Assembly (NCBI GenBank): GCA_964613795.1
Contig: CAZTJR010000007.1
Location: forward strand, 52,504 to 116,503
Source: Chromatocurvus sp964613795
GTDB lineage: Bacteria > Pseudomonadota > Gammaproteobacteria > Pseudomonadales > Halieaceae
Length of the DNA stretch: 64,000 bases
Reading direction: 5' to 3'
Each line of letters opens with the position of its first letter. Positions within the stretch are counted from its first letter, which is position 1. The translations under genes were made by a program, and so were the position numbers. Positions 34,066 through 42,914 of the stretch are shown here, piece by piece. The notes below the pieces were generated by a model. It worked only from the letters and a program-made list of their open reading frames with translations. It did not search any database and was not told where the DNA came from.

Positions 34066-35379
34066 CTAGCGGCCCTGCGGCGGATCAAGATCCACATCGA
34101 TTCGCGTGGGTTCGATGGGCGCCCCTTCGCGCAACGCCATTGTGCCTTTGACGATTACTCGGTCGCCAACGTCGAGGCCATCCAGCACGACCCAGTGATT
34201 CCCGTAAGCTGCGCCAGTGCGGATCGGCTGCCTGTTCGCCCGGCCATCGGCGTTGATGGTCCAGACGGACTTATCTCCGCCTTCACCGATGTTGACCGCT
34301 TGCTGGGGGACGATAATCTGTGGCCGCCCATCGACTGTATCGATAGCGGCCCGCACAAACATGCCGGGTACCAGCCTGGTATCAGGATTCGGAAATTCCA
34401 GGCGCAGGCGGATTTCGCCCGTTGCCGTGTCGGCAACCGGGTCGGTGGCGCTGAGCCTGCCCGTATGTGCGTATAACTCTTCAGAGTCGCCAGCATAGAG
34501 TCTGATCTGCAAGTCCGACTGCGACTCGCCTGTATCTTTCGCAATGCGCTGCCATTGCTGCAATGGCAGCGCATCGGCAGCCGGCTGCGTAACATCGACA
34601 TAGACCGGATCCAGCTGGCGCACTACGGCAAGCGCGTTTGTCTGGCGAGCCGTTACCAGACCTCCCTTGGTCACGCTGGAGGGGCCTATGTAGCCGCCGA
34701 TCGGCGCCAGGACCCTCGTGTATTCCAGGTTGAGTTTTGCCAGGTCGACGGCGGCCTCCGCCTGTTTCACCGCCGCTCTTGCCTGTGCCACCCGAGCGCG
34801 TGCATCGTCATAACTCTGCTCGTCGATCAGGTCGTCGCCCACGAGCTTGTCGTAGCGAGCTTTGAGGGTGCGCGCGTTCTGCAGCTCTGCCTGCGCATCC
34901 TGCAGATTCGCCTTCGCAGTCTGATGCTCGGCCTGGTAGCGTTCGGCATCTATCTGGAAGAGCTGCTCACCTTTCTCTACATACGAACCCTGCTCGAACA
35001 GGCGGGACCGTATAATGCCGCCCACCTGGGGACGGATCTCGGCCACCTGGTAGGGAACCACTCGCCCGGGCAATTCGCGAGTCCGGGGAACACTAACGGA
35101 CTCGACCTCGACAAAATCGACCTTCGTCGGCGACGCCTGCTGCTCGGCGTCCGGGCCGGACGCTGAGTCGCTCTGGCCGGTTTTCCGGGCTTCTTCACTG
35201 CAGCCCAAAAGCATGAAAACCAGGGCGAGCGCGAGTACCAGGGTAGAGCGCCCGGACTTCCGAGGGACCTCGTCGGCCCACACTGTGCGCCACTTTGCCA
35301 ACTTGACCGCGCTTGCCCTCCCTGCAGTGGTTGCGCCACCGCGCTTTGCGCGCGAGCTTGAATGCAGAGTAAGAACCAT
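34066..35379 (-). CDS. RND periplasmic adaptor (membrane fusion) lipoprotein
   Basis: AcrA/MexA-like adaptor of about 437 residues. A lipoprotein signal STLVLALALVFMLLGCSEE provides the lipidated Cys; downstream come the barrel-sandwich hybrid (PQVGGIIRSRLFEQGSYVEKG), the alpha-helical hairpin and the beta-barrel domain (PDTRLVPGMFVRA). The start is uncertain: ATG 35379 gives an unusually long Arg-rich leader before the signal, and a nearer GTG in TVWADEV may be the real start; an upstream TTG frame is unlikely. First gene of the pump operon. Confidence 0.88.
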   Translation of the reverse strand: MVLTLHSSSRAKRGGATTAGRASAVKLAKWRTVWADEVPRKSGRSTLVLALALVFMLLGCSEEARKTGQSDSASGPDAEQQASPTKVDFVEVESVSVPRTRELPGRVVPYQVAEIRPQVGGIIRSRLFEQGSYVEKGEQLFQIDAERYQAEHQTAKANLQDAQAELQNARTLKARYDKLVGDDLIDEQSYDDARARVAQARAAVKQAEAAVDLAKLNLEYTRVLAPIGGYIGPSSVTKGGLVTARQTNALAVVRQLDPVYVDVTQPAADALPLQQWQRIAKDTGESQSDLQIRLYAGDSEELYAHTGRLSATDPVADTATGEIRLRLEFPNPDTRLVPGMFVRAAIDTVDGRPQIIVPQQAVNIGEGGDKSVWTINADGRANRQPIRTGAAYGNHWVVLDGLDVGDRVIVKGTMALREGAPIEPTRIDVDLDPPQGR

Positions 35380-35544
35380 AGTAAAGATGGAATGAAGTAT
35401 CAATTTCAGGCACGGGCGCCTGGCCCCGCCGCAGCGCGGCGGCCTGCTTGCGCGGGTCAACGGCTGTACGTCATAGGCTCTCGGCTCATGACGCCGATTA
35501 GTCGGACAAGCCGAGATTAGATCTGAATTTGAGCCGAGATTGGA

Positions 35545-35621
35545 TGGCGCGCCCGGAGAGATTCGAACTCCCGACCACCTGGTTCGAAGCCAGGTGCTCT
35601 ATCCAGCTGAGCTACGGGCGC
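35545..35621 (-). tRNA. tRNA-Arg (anticodon TCG)
   Basis: Reading the minus strand, acceptor GCGCCCG pairs with CGGGCGC, D arm AGCTCAGCTGGATAGAGC, anticodon stem CCTGG/CCAGG with loop CTTCGAA (anticodon TCG, reads CGA/CGG-type Arg codons), T arm with GGGAGTTCGAATCTC, discriminator G and an encoded CCA. No integrated element is seen beside it. Confidence 0.97.
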
Positions 35622-35631
35622 GTCGGTGAGA

Positions 35632-35660
35632 AGAGTAGGGGTATTGGCCGCTGCGGTCAA
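35632..35660 (-). promoter_or_regulatory. Promoter of tRNA-Arg
   Basis: On the minus strand, -35 TTGACC, a 17-base spacer and -10 TACTCT lie 11 bases before the first base of the tRNA. Assigned by consensus and position. Confidence 0.65.
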
Positions 35661-35849
35661 TCACTGGATGCGACCGGCGGCGGCGAGATTACCAGTGCGG
35701 TCGCTTCGGCTTCCCGTAGCAGCGCATCGAGGTCCGTTTCTCTGGCAGAGCGCATGTGGTAGCGCCGCTCTGGACTGCACGCTTTCTTCTGCGAAGTGTG
35801 CGATCGCTGCGACGCGGGACGCCTGTCATCCGGTGCTACCATTCATAAC

Positions 35850-35867
35850 TGTCTAACCTAATTGACA
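35850..35867. promoter_or_regulatory. PpsR/CrtJ-type palindrome TGTC-N10-GACA
   Basis: TGTC at 35850-35853 and GACA at 35864-35867, separated by ten bases, the published consensus (TGT-N12-ACA) of the photosynthesis repressor PpsR/CrtJ. It overlaps the -35 box of the BCD transporter promoter, as expected for a repressor. Confidence 0.6.
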
Positions 35868-35890
35868 CTTTAGCGTTGCTCCTCTATAAC
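35862..35890 (+). promoter_or_regulatory. Sigma70-type promoter of the BCD transporter operon
   Basis: Consensus -35 TTGACA at 35862-35867, a 17-base spacer and -10 TATAAC at 35885-35890, 31 bases before the ATG at 35922. Its -35 is embedded in the TGTC-N10-GACA palindrome. Confidence 0.75.
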
Positions 35891-35921
35891 TGCAGCATAT
35901 TCATCGGCAAGAGACCGGACT

Positions 35922-37456
35922 ATGTGGCAAGCCTTGAAGAGCTTCCTGTGGACGCTGAAGATAGCGCTTCCCAAGGTCGCTGTCGGCTGGATGTTCGCGC
36001 TGCTCACCATCGACTTCAACCGTGTTGCCATTGTTGAAATGGGCGTTGCGGCCGTCGTTGTTACCACGCTGCTATCCATTCACTATTTTATCGCGCCGTT
36101 TCAGGTAATAGCCGGTCGCATCGCCGATACCCGGCCCATTCTGGGCTATCGCCGCACGCCTTACCTGATCGGCGCCAGTGCGGTTGCCAGTCTGCTGTTT
36201 CTCGCCCTGCCGAGTGTGACATTCGCCATGGGGGAGGGGTCGTCCGTAGCAACAGCTGTGGCGGTGGTACTCTTCGTTCTATTCGGCCTGTGCATGGCCG
36301 TAATGGCCGACAGCTATCATTCGCTTGTCGCCGAGACGACCAGCAAAGACACCCGCGCGGGCGTCATTTCCGTGGTATGGATCGTAATGATCCTCTCGAC
36401 GATACTGGCCGCCGTCGTCATGAACGCCGTGCGACCGGAGTTCACGCCGGAAGCCATGCAGAATCTTTACAATATGACACCCGCGATTGTACTCGGAACC
36501 GTGCTGCTCGGGGTCATTGGCGTTGAACGCCGCATGAGCCTGTCGGAACTCACACAGGCGGCGAGCCGGGCGCGCGCCATGGCACCGCCTGGCAATCCCC
36601 TGGCATCCGCAGCACGGCTGGTCGCGGGGAACCGGCAGGCACGGTTTTTCTTCGTCTTCGTGGCGTGCGCGATCTTTGCACTGTTCCTGCAGGAAAGCCT
36701 CATCGAAGTCCTTGGCGCTGAGGTATTCGGTGCCGGAATACGGGAGACCACTCGTTTTCAGCCGATATGGGGCGGCGGTATTCTTCTCGGTATGCTGGGA
36801 ATGGGCCTGCTCAGCGTCTTCTATCGTGCGCCCAAAAAAACGCTGACGCTGATCGGGTGTGCCGCTGCCTCCGCCGGGTTCTTTCTGCTGGGCGTCATTG
36901 CTCTGCTGCGCCTCGAATTCCTGCTGGTGCCCACCCTTTTCGTGATGGGGATCTGCGCCGGCGTATTCAACGTCGGTGCGCTGGCCATGATGATGGACAT
37001 GACGGTGGAGGGCGCCACCGGCCTCTACATGGGGCTCTGGGGCACGGCCCAGGCCCTGGGNNNNNNNNNNNNNNNNNNNNNNNNNNNNNNNNNNNNNNNN
37101 NNNNNNNNNNNNNNNNNNNNNNNNNNNNNNNNNNNNNNNNNNNNNNNNNNNNNNNNNNNNTGGAGGGCGCCACCGGCCTCTACATGGGGCTCTGGGGCAC
37201 GGCCCAGGCCCTGGGGATGGGCGGCTCCTCGGTAGCTGCGGGGCTGCTGCACACCTCGCTGATCGGAAGCGGCCTGCTGGAACCCCAGTACGCCTACTGG
37301 ATTATTTTCTCTCTTGAAGCCTCGGTGCTCCTCGGCGCCGCCGCCATACTGACCCGCGTAAATGTCGCCGCCTTCCAGCGCATGGCAGTGCGGTCAGTCG
37401 AGGAGAGCACCACAGACAGCGCGGTGATTCTCGACGTCGCAACGGCTAACGCGTAA
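35922..37456 (+). CDS. BCD (PucC/LhaA-like) family MFS transporter, split by an assembly gap
   Basis: An MFS protein of the bacteriochlorophyll-delivery family (PucC, LhaA, Bch2 relatives), with typical segments VAVGWMFALLTIDFNRV, GRIADTRPILGYRRTPYLIG, VMADSYHSLVAETT and LWGTAQALGMGGSS. Family members deliver or assemble bacteriochlorophyll in light-harvesting complexes. The gene is interrupted by 100 N (37061-37160); 55 bases before the gap (37006-37060) recur exactly after it (37161-37215). Removing the gap and one copy (155 bases) restores one frame of 459 residues, so the gene is intact in the genome. It is the first gene of an operon with the methyltransferase at 37461. Confidence 0.9.
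37061..37160. other. Assembly gap (100 N) between overlapping contigs
   Basis: Exactly 100 N flanked by an identical 55-base sequence on both sides. This is the pattern left when two overlapping contigs are scaffolded without merging; it is not a biological repeat. Confidence 0.95.
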
Positions 37457-37460
37457 GCAC

Positions 37461-38279
37461 TTGAACCCATTTTCAGACAGGCTGGATTACCGCTTCGATG
37501 ATCGCGTCGCCGTGCAATATGATGCGCTGCGTGGACATCCACCGGAAGTGTCCCCGCGCATTGGAGAGGCCATTGCCAGCCTCGCCGGAGCAGGGGCCCG
37601 CATTCTCGAGGTCGGTGTGGGTACCGGGCGGATTGCCCTGCCTACGGTCTCTGCCGGCAGCGATGTCGTCGGCGTGGACCTCTCCGCGGAAATGCTTCGC
37701 GCGCTCGCTGGAAGGGAACAGCCGAATCTGGCGCTGGTCCGCGGCGACATCACCCGACTCCCTTTCTGCAGCAACGCCTTCGATGCTGCCGTGTGCGTTC
37801 ACGTGCTGCACCTGGTGGATTCCAGGACAGTGCTCGCCGACCTGCTGCGCATGGTCAGGCCGGGCGGCGTCATTTTCCTTGGCAGGGACTGGGTCGACCC
37901 GGCATCCTTTGCCGGTGCCCTGCGCAATGCATTCCGGCAAGCCGTCGTGGACCTGGCGGAGTCGATTGATTTTCCCACCGGCGCGCGAGGCCTGGTGCAG
38001 CAACTGGGCGAGCTCGGTGGCGAACCGGTGTACGACGGCGAGGAGCAGGTCGCCGTGGAGTGGCAGACTGCACTGAGTCCGCGCCAGGTCCTGGACGGCA
38101 TTCGCTCGCGGGATGATGCCGAAAGCTGGGTTCTGCCCGACGATCTGCTGAAGCGTGTCATGTCCCGGCTGGACGCCTTTGCGGCCGATCACTGGAGCGA
38201 TCTTGACAGCAGCCAGGGCGTGACGCGCCGCTTCGTCTACTCTCGCTTCAGGGTCCCGGACAAGCGCCCGGGCGGATAG
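37461..38279 (+). CDS. Class I SAM-dependent methyltransferase
   Basis: A 272-residue protein with a Rossmann methyltransferase core: motif I ILEVGVGTGRIALP, the acidic VDLSAEM (motif II), GDITRLPFCSNAFDAAVCVHVLH and LRMVRPGGVIFLGRDW. It resembles UbiE/type-11 methyltransferases. It begins with TTG 5 bases after the transporter stop, hence co-transcribed. The substrate is unknown; the coupling to a bacteriochlorophyll-family transporter raises a pigment or quinone substrate as a possibility (inference). Convergent with the TonB receptor. Confidence 0.82.
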   Translation: MNPFSDRLDYRFDDRVAVQYDALRGHPPEVSPRIGEAIASLAGAGARILEVGVGTGRIALPTVSAGSDVVGVDLSAEMLRALAGREQPNLALVRGDITRLPFCSNAFDAAVCVHVLHLVDSRTVLADLLRMVRPGGVIFLGRDWVDPASFAGALRNAFRQAVVDLAESIDFPTGARGLVQQLGELGGEPVYDGEEQVAVEWQTALSPRQVLDGIRSRDDAESWVLPDDLLKRVMSRLDAFAADHWSDLDSSQGVTRRFVYSRFRVPDKRPGG

Positions 38280-38300
38280 AAAAAGCCAGGGGCTTGGCTG
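38280..38300 (-). terminator. Probable terminator of the TonB receptor gene
   Basis: On the minus strand AGCCA-AGCCCC-TGGCT followed by six T residues, 39 bases after the receptor stop. The stem is only 5 bp. Confidence 0.5.
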
Positions 38301-38338
38301 GAAGAGGGGGGCGGCGCCAGGCAAGCCCCCCTGCGTCG

Positions 38339-40867
38339 TCAGAACTGAGCGCTCAAACGAAGACCATAAACCCTGGGAAGTGGCATGTGAAGCAGATAAC
38401 CGCGCCCCGGGGCGAAGCCATCCGGGTTGCCCAGATCTACCACTCGCTGGCCATTGGTAATCTCATCGTCATCGAAAACGTTATCAACGTAGGCAATGAG
38501 CCGGTAGCGTGAATTCTCTATGCCTGCACGCAGATTGACCCGCGTGAACTCGGGCAGATAATTGAGATTGGATTCATCCAGGTAACGCTTGGAGCGGTAT
38601 AGCCCCGTCGCCCCCGCAAACCACTCATAATCGCTGCCACCCATCTGGCCAAACCAGTCGACAGATGCGTTGAACGCGTGCCTCGGGTTCTTGCCTACGT
38701 AGTTGCCCGAGAAATCCGCATCGATATTGCCTGCTTCGGCCTTGTTCAGGGCAGTGGATCCCTCGCCGGTCTGCGTAAAGCGCTCAAACACTGCATCAGT
38801 CCAGGCGTAAGCAGCGGATATCTGGAAATTGTTGGTGACCAGCCAACTCGAGTCGAACTCGAGACCCCAGACCTCGACCCGCGCGGCATTGGTGATACCT
38901 GGTATCGGCGTCACGCTGCCCGGCGGCTGTTGTTGTACACCAATCTGCTGATCCCGGTAGTCGTTGAAGTATAGCGCGCCGTTCAGCCGAAACCGATTAT
39001 CCAGCCACTCGGTCTTTGCACCAATCTCGTAGGTGGTGACAGTCTCCTCCTGATAGCGCTGCCCCTCGAGAATAACCGCCTCATTGGCAGCGAATCCGCC
39101 AGGCTTGAAGCCCCGAGTGATCGACGCGTAGTACAGCGCGTCTGCAGATGGCGTGTATTCCACAAGGGCTCTCGGCGTGAACACCTGGCTCTTCACCCGG
39201 TCCTGGTCAAAACAGTCATAGGCAACATTAGGATACTTCCGGGACTGCGGCACGTCGCGGTCGTCCGTCTCCGGGGGGCAAAAAGATAGAGGTACCTGTT
39301 GCTGCAGACTGACCTGCTGTCGCGACCAGGTGGGAACCCGGTAGTCAATGGTGTCCTCGGAATAGCGTCCCTCGCCGGTGATGCGCCATTGATCGTTCAG
39401 CTGGTAGCCCAGCGAGAAGAACACCGAATAGTGCTCCGTTTCGCGGGTTTGCGGATTGTTGGGCTTCGCACCTGGATTTGGCGCGGTAGCGAGATTGAAC
39501 GGCGGTCCTCCGAGCAGTGAGTCGGGATTGCGCATCCAGAAGAGGGACGCATTGTCCAGCGTGGACTCCTCGAGGTAGACAGCAGCGCCGCCGATCCAGC
39601 TGAAGGGGCCATGCTCACCGACGTGCCTGATCTCATGCGACTGGTGCTCGAACTCGTAGTCGAGGAGATTGATGGTCGACGTGGAAAACGAGAACGGATC
39701 TGTCGCCGGGTAATCCGTGTAGTCCGTGTCCGAGCGGTCGGAGCTGTCGTTTTTCATGAACCCCGCCAGGTAGGTCAGTGTGCCGTTCCAGACTTCGTAA
39801 TCCGCCTGGAGAGTGCCGAACCGCTGGGTCTGCTCAAGACCGGGAAAAGGGGCGCCCGTTGCAGGGTCGAGGGAGAAATCGATATCGCGCTCGCTGGCGT
39901 CGAGCTTTCCCGTCACCACGCCCCGTGTGCAGGCCTGCAGCACTGATGCCGGAACGCCGTCGAGGTCAGCGGGGCAGGGCTGACCCGGCGATCCGGGAGG
40001 GCCAGCACTGAAGGTTCCACCAGGTACGGGCAACCGGTCATTCCAGGTGACCAGCGCCGACGCCGGTTGGCTGTACTTTTCATCGCTCTGCTGATAGCGC
40101 GTGTAGACCTTGAAGCGGTCAGTTGGCGTCCAAAGCAGGGCCAGAGAGCCTGCAAGGGACTCTTCGGTGCCGACGTCGGCGCCGGTATTCGGATTGTCGT
40201 AAAAACCATCAAAATCATGTTTTGCTACCGAAGCCCGAACAGCGAGCACATCCTCAATAATCGGACCGGAAATCCCTGCGTCGAGGGTGCGCCTGCCCTC
40301 GTTGCCAACCTCCACACCGGCACGCCCCTCCCACTCGAAGGTTGGCCGGCGCGTCACCACGTTAATGGCACCGCCAAACGCGTTGCGTCCATACAGCAGG
40401 GTCTGTGGTCCTTTGACGACTTCCATGCGTTCTACATCGAGAAGGCGGGTATAAAGCGCGCTGGATCCACCGGCAATGCTCAGGTTTTCCGTAGAGGCGT
40501 CAATGTAATCGATAAGAATGGCGACGCTTGGCCGGCCGCGCTCATTCTGCATGCCCCGCATGGCGGGTCGCGTATCCTGCACAAAGCCCCCGATGTCGAA
40601 GGTAACCCCCGGGAGAAGCAGGGCGCTGTCGCTCAGCGTGTCAAAGCCCTGCTTCTGCATCTCGTCAAACGTGAGCACACGCAGGGAAAGAGGCACGCTC
40701 TGGCTTTTTTCCTCCATCTTGCGTGCCGTTACCAGAACCTCCTCCAGTCGATCTGCCTCGCTCGAAGCACTGTTCTGTGACTGTGCGGGCGTGACAAATC
40801 CCAGCAGGGTGGCACTCAGGGCGAGCGGCACAAGAGCGTGGCGAGTCTGCGGATGCGTCTTTTTCAT
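38339..40867 (-). CDS. TonB-dependent outer-membrane receptor
   Basis: An 842-residue receptor with a signal peptide (MKKTHPQTRHALVPLALSA..), a TonB-box-like region (LEEVLVTARK), a plug domain (RPAMRGMQNERGRPSVAILIDY, VVKGPQTLLYGRNAFGGAINVVTRRP seen as shorter blocks) and a 22-strand barrel ending in YGLRLSAQF with terminal Phe. The plug resembles that of receptors for complex organic substrates rather than siderophores, but the ligand cannot be assigned. ATG 40867 is chosen because the signal peptide follows it; an upstream extension to 41143 is Cys-rich nonsense. It diverges from an alginate-export-like porin, with a perfect palindrome between them. Confidence 0.92.
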   Translation of the reverse strand: MKKTHPQTRHALVPLALSATLLGFVTPAQSQNSASSEADRLEEVLVTARKMEEKSQSVPLSLRVLTFDEMQKQGFDTLSDSALLLPGVTFDIGGFVQDTRPAMRGMQNERGRPSVAILIDYIDASTENLSIAGGSSALYTRLLDVERMEVVKGPQTLLYGRNAFGGAINVVTRRPTFEWEGRAGVEVGNEGRRTLDAGISGPIIEDVLAVRASVAKHDFDGFYDNPNTGADVGTEESLAGSLALLWTPTDRFKVYTRYQQSDEKYSQPASALVTWNDRLPVPGGTFSAGPPGSPGQPCPADLDGVPASVLQACTRGVVTGKLDASERDIDFSLDPATGAPFPGLEQTQRFGTLQADYEVWNGTLTYLAGFMKNDSSDRSDTDYTDYPATDPFSFSTSTINLLDYEFEHQSHEIRHVGEHGPFSWIGGAAVYLEESTLDNASLFWMRNPDSLLGGPPFNLATAPNPGAKPNNPQTRETEHYSVFFSLGYQLNDQWRITGEGRYSEDTIDYRVPTWSRQQVSLQQQVPLSFCPPETDDRDVPQSRKYPNVAYDCFDQDRVKSQVFTPRALVEYTPSADALYYASITRGFKPGGFAANEAVILEGQRYQEETVTTYEIGAKTEWLDNRFRLNGALYFNDYRDQQIGVQQQPPGSVTPIPGITNAARVEVWGLEFDSSWLVTNNFQISAAYAWTDAVFERFTQTGEGSTALNKAEAGNIDADFSGNYVGKNPRHAFNASVDWFGQMGGSDYEWFAGATGLYRSKRYLDESNLNYLPEFTRVNLRAGIENSRYRLIAYVDNVFDDDEITNGQRVVDLGNPDGFAPGRGYLLHMPLPRVYGLRLSAQF

Positions 40868-40965
40868 GAAGTTTCTCAATTGTGGAGGGTAGTAGCGCCC
40901 CGCCGGCAACTTGGGCAAGGGCCGTATACGAAGGCCAGGGAAGCTTACGAAGCAGACAGAGCACG

Positions 40966-40983
40966 TGTCAACCCAGCTTGACA
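40966..40983. promoter_or_regulatory. Second TGTC-N10-GACA palindrome, between receptor and porin genes
   Basis: A perfect 7-6-7 inverted repeat, GTGTCAA-N6-TTGACAC (40965-40984), containing TGTC-N10-GACA. On the minus strand its TTGACA arm is 18 bases from TAAGCT, a possible -35/-10 pair for the TonB receptor, about 99 bases before the receptor ATG. Confidence 0.5.
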
Positions 40984-41075
40984 CATTGTTTGATGCCGAC
41001 GTGGCACAAGACTTGGTTGCGACAAGAGGATTTGGGACAATCCCGCAACACGTGCAGCAAATGGTAGCAACGCAC

Positions 41076-42323
41076 ATGATGACGATGCGCCGCAGCGGAC
41101 CGCAAAGATGGCGGATGCTCATCCTTACGCTTCTGGTCTGCAACGGGCTTCCGGGCGCGCTTTTCGCCGCAGAGTCCAGGGCCGGGGATGCGCTGTCGCT
41201 GGCGGCAGATTTTCGTTACCGGGCCGAATCCGTGGATCTGGCCGACGCTGCCGAGGATGCGCTCGCGTCCACCCTGCGCTCGCGCCTGACACTGGCGGGT
41301 AAGCCGGCTACTGGGTTGTCCTGGGTGGTGGAGGTCGATGATGTGCGCGTGGTCGGCGCGGAGCGGTACAACTCCACAGGTAACGGACAGACCCAGTACC
41401 CGGTCGTGGCAGATCCGGAAGGTACTGACCTCAATCGGGCAGCGCTGGCCTGGGAGCACACTGATGTGAGCCTGCGCGCCGGTCGACAGCGGATCGTACA
41501 CGGCAGCGAGCGCTTTGTCGGCGGGGTGGCCTGGCGCCAGAATGAGCAGACGTATGACGGGCTGCGCGGCCAGTGGCAGCTCTCGGATACGACATCCCTT
41601 GATGTGTCCTATGTTGCTTCCGTGCGCAGGATTTTTGGCCCCGACGACGGCGCCCAGCCTGCCAGCTGGGACGGAGACAGTCTGTTTCTAAGAGCTGTGT
41701 GGCATCCCACAGACGACATTGAACTGCGTCCCTTCGCCTATCGACTCGACGTCAACGCCGATGCCGATTTCGCTCCACCCGTCACCGTCGATAACAGCAC
41801 CGACACCGTGGGCATTGAAGCCGACTGGTCCGTGGGCCCCCTGACAGTCCGCGGCGCCTATGCCCGTCAATGGGACCATGCTGACAGCACGCTGAACTAC
41901 GCGGCCAACTATTCTCTGGCGCAGGGCGTCTACAGCTTTGGCACGGTGCAGGTCGAGATCACTCGCGAGGTCCTGGGCTCGGACCGCAACACCGGCTTTC
42001 GCACGCCGCTTGCCACGCTGCATAAATTTCAGGGATGGGCCGATGTTTTTCTCAACACGCCCGAGGACGGCATCGAGGACATATCGCTGGCATTCCAGGG
42101 AGGCGTGGAGAATCTGACATGGCGCGTCGTAGGACACCGATTCGCGGCAGAGCGGGGAAGCGCCGGGTATGGACACGAATTTGACATCGACGTGAGCTGG
42201 CAGATGAATGAACGCCTGTCATTTCAATTTCGTTTCGCGGCCTTTGACGCGAATAGCGCTGCGGCCAGACAATACCAGGATGTCCGCAAGGCGTGGTTAA
42301 TCGCACGATTCGTACTGCCGTGA
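41076..42323 (+). CDS. Alginate-export-like outer-membrane barrel protein
   Basis: About 415 residues: a signal peptide (RRSGPQRWRMLILTLLVCNG, cleavage near LFAAES) followed by a beta-barrel with alternating strands and the blocks DFRYRAESVDLADAAEDALAS, SLRAGRQRIVHGSERFVGG and FGPDDGAQ that match the alginate_export (PF13372) family; it ends KAWLIARFVLP. Several in-frame ATGs (41061, 41076, 41079, 41085, 41115) precede the signal; none has a strong ribosome site. It probably lets an anionic or oligomeric solute cross the outer membrane, working with the divergent TonB receptor (inference). Confidence 0.75.
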   Translation: MMTMRRSGPQRWRMLILTLLVCNGLPGALFAAESRAGDALSLAADFRYRAESVDLADAAEDALASTLRSRLTLAGKPATGLSWVVEVDDVRVVGAERYNSTGNGQTQYPVVADPEGTDLNRAALAWEHTDVSLRAGRQRIVHGSERFVGGVAWRQNEQTYDGLRGQWQLSDTTSLDVSYVASVRRIFGPDDGAQPASWDGDSLFLRAVWHPTDDIELRPFAYRLDVNADADFAPPVTVDNSTDTVGIEADWSVGPLTVRGAYARQWDHADSTLNYAANYSLAQGVYSFGTVQVEITREVLGSDRNTGFRTPLATLHKFQGWADVFLNTPEDGIEDISLAFQGGVENLTWRVVGHRFAAERGSAGYGHEFDIDVSWQMNERLSFQFRFAAFDANSAAARQYQDVRKAWLIARFVLP

Positions 42324-42374
42324 CCCATGCGGCCGAGCAAGTGCGCTCGATCAACTCTCCCACAGGACGATGTC

Positions 42375-42914
42375 ATGACGGAAACTGCTACCGGCCAACC
42401 AGCGTGGTGTCTGGACGATTTTACACAGCCCGCTGCAGCGACAGGCACCGGCACCACGTGGCGCTGCTTTACCGATCAAGTAATGGGTGGCGTGTCAAGA
42501 GCGCAGGCGAGTCATGAGCAGCTGGCTGGAAACGCGGCACTGCTTCTGCGGGGAGAGGTAAGCCTGGCCAATAACGGGGGCTTCGTGCAGGTCGCGCTGG
42601 ACCTGTCACCGGATGGCGGGTTTGTCGATGTGTCGCAGTGGTCGGGCGTGGCGCTGACAGTGCGGGGAAAAGAACAGAAGTGGCACGTTCATCTGCGTAC
42701 GGCAGATTGTCGGCGTCCCTGGCAGAGCTACAGGGCGGGTTTCACGGCCCCCCGGGAATGGTCGACGGTCTGGCTGCCGTTCCCTGCCTTCGAGGCCCAC
42801 CGACTGGAGGCACCGCTGGCAACGACTGCAATGCGCCGACTCGGCATTATAGCCATTGGCGAGCCCGGGCCGGTTGAGATTGCGGTGGCAAGGGTGGAGC
42901 TGCGCGCCAACTAG
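42375..42914 (+). CDS. CIA30-family protein
   Basis: A 179-residue protein of the NADH:ubiquinone oxidoreductase intermediate-associated protein 30 (CIA30) family, a carbohydrate-binding-like jelly roll. The motif WRCFTDQVMGGVSRAQ near the N-terminus, NNGGFVQVALDL, WSGVALTVRG and AGFTAPREWSTVWLPFPAFEAHR (shorter blocks) are typical. Its bacterial function is unknown; it is not evidence for a complex I assembly role here. ATG 42375 (AGGA upstream) is 51 bases after the porin gene; the 3' end overlaps zur by 4 bases in convergent orientation. Confidence 0.8.
   Translation: MTETATGQPAWCLDDFTQPAAATGTGTTWRCFTDQVMGGVSRAQASHEQLAGNAALLLRGEVSLANNGGFVQVALDLSPDGGFVDVSQWSGVALTVRGKEQKWHVHLRTADCRRPWQSYRAGFTAPREWSTVWLPFPAFEAHRLEAPLATTAMRRLGIIAIGEPGPVEIAVARVELRAN

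Noticed and set aside
35508..35545. Direct repeat AGCCGAGATT next to tRNA-Arg as a possible attachment site
   Set aside because: No integrase or foreign segment adjoins, and the repeat is outside the tRNA; only 10 bases long.
37006..37215. Biological direct repeat or insertion in the transporter gene
   Set aside because: Exact 55-base identity on both sides of 100 N is the signature of unmerged overlapping contigs.
40868..41143. Upstream extension of the TonB receptor frame
   Set aside because: It is Cys-rich, overlaps the divergent porin leader and would bury the signal peptide that starts at 40867.
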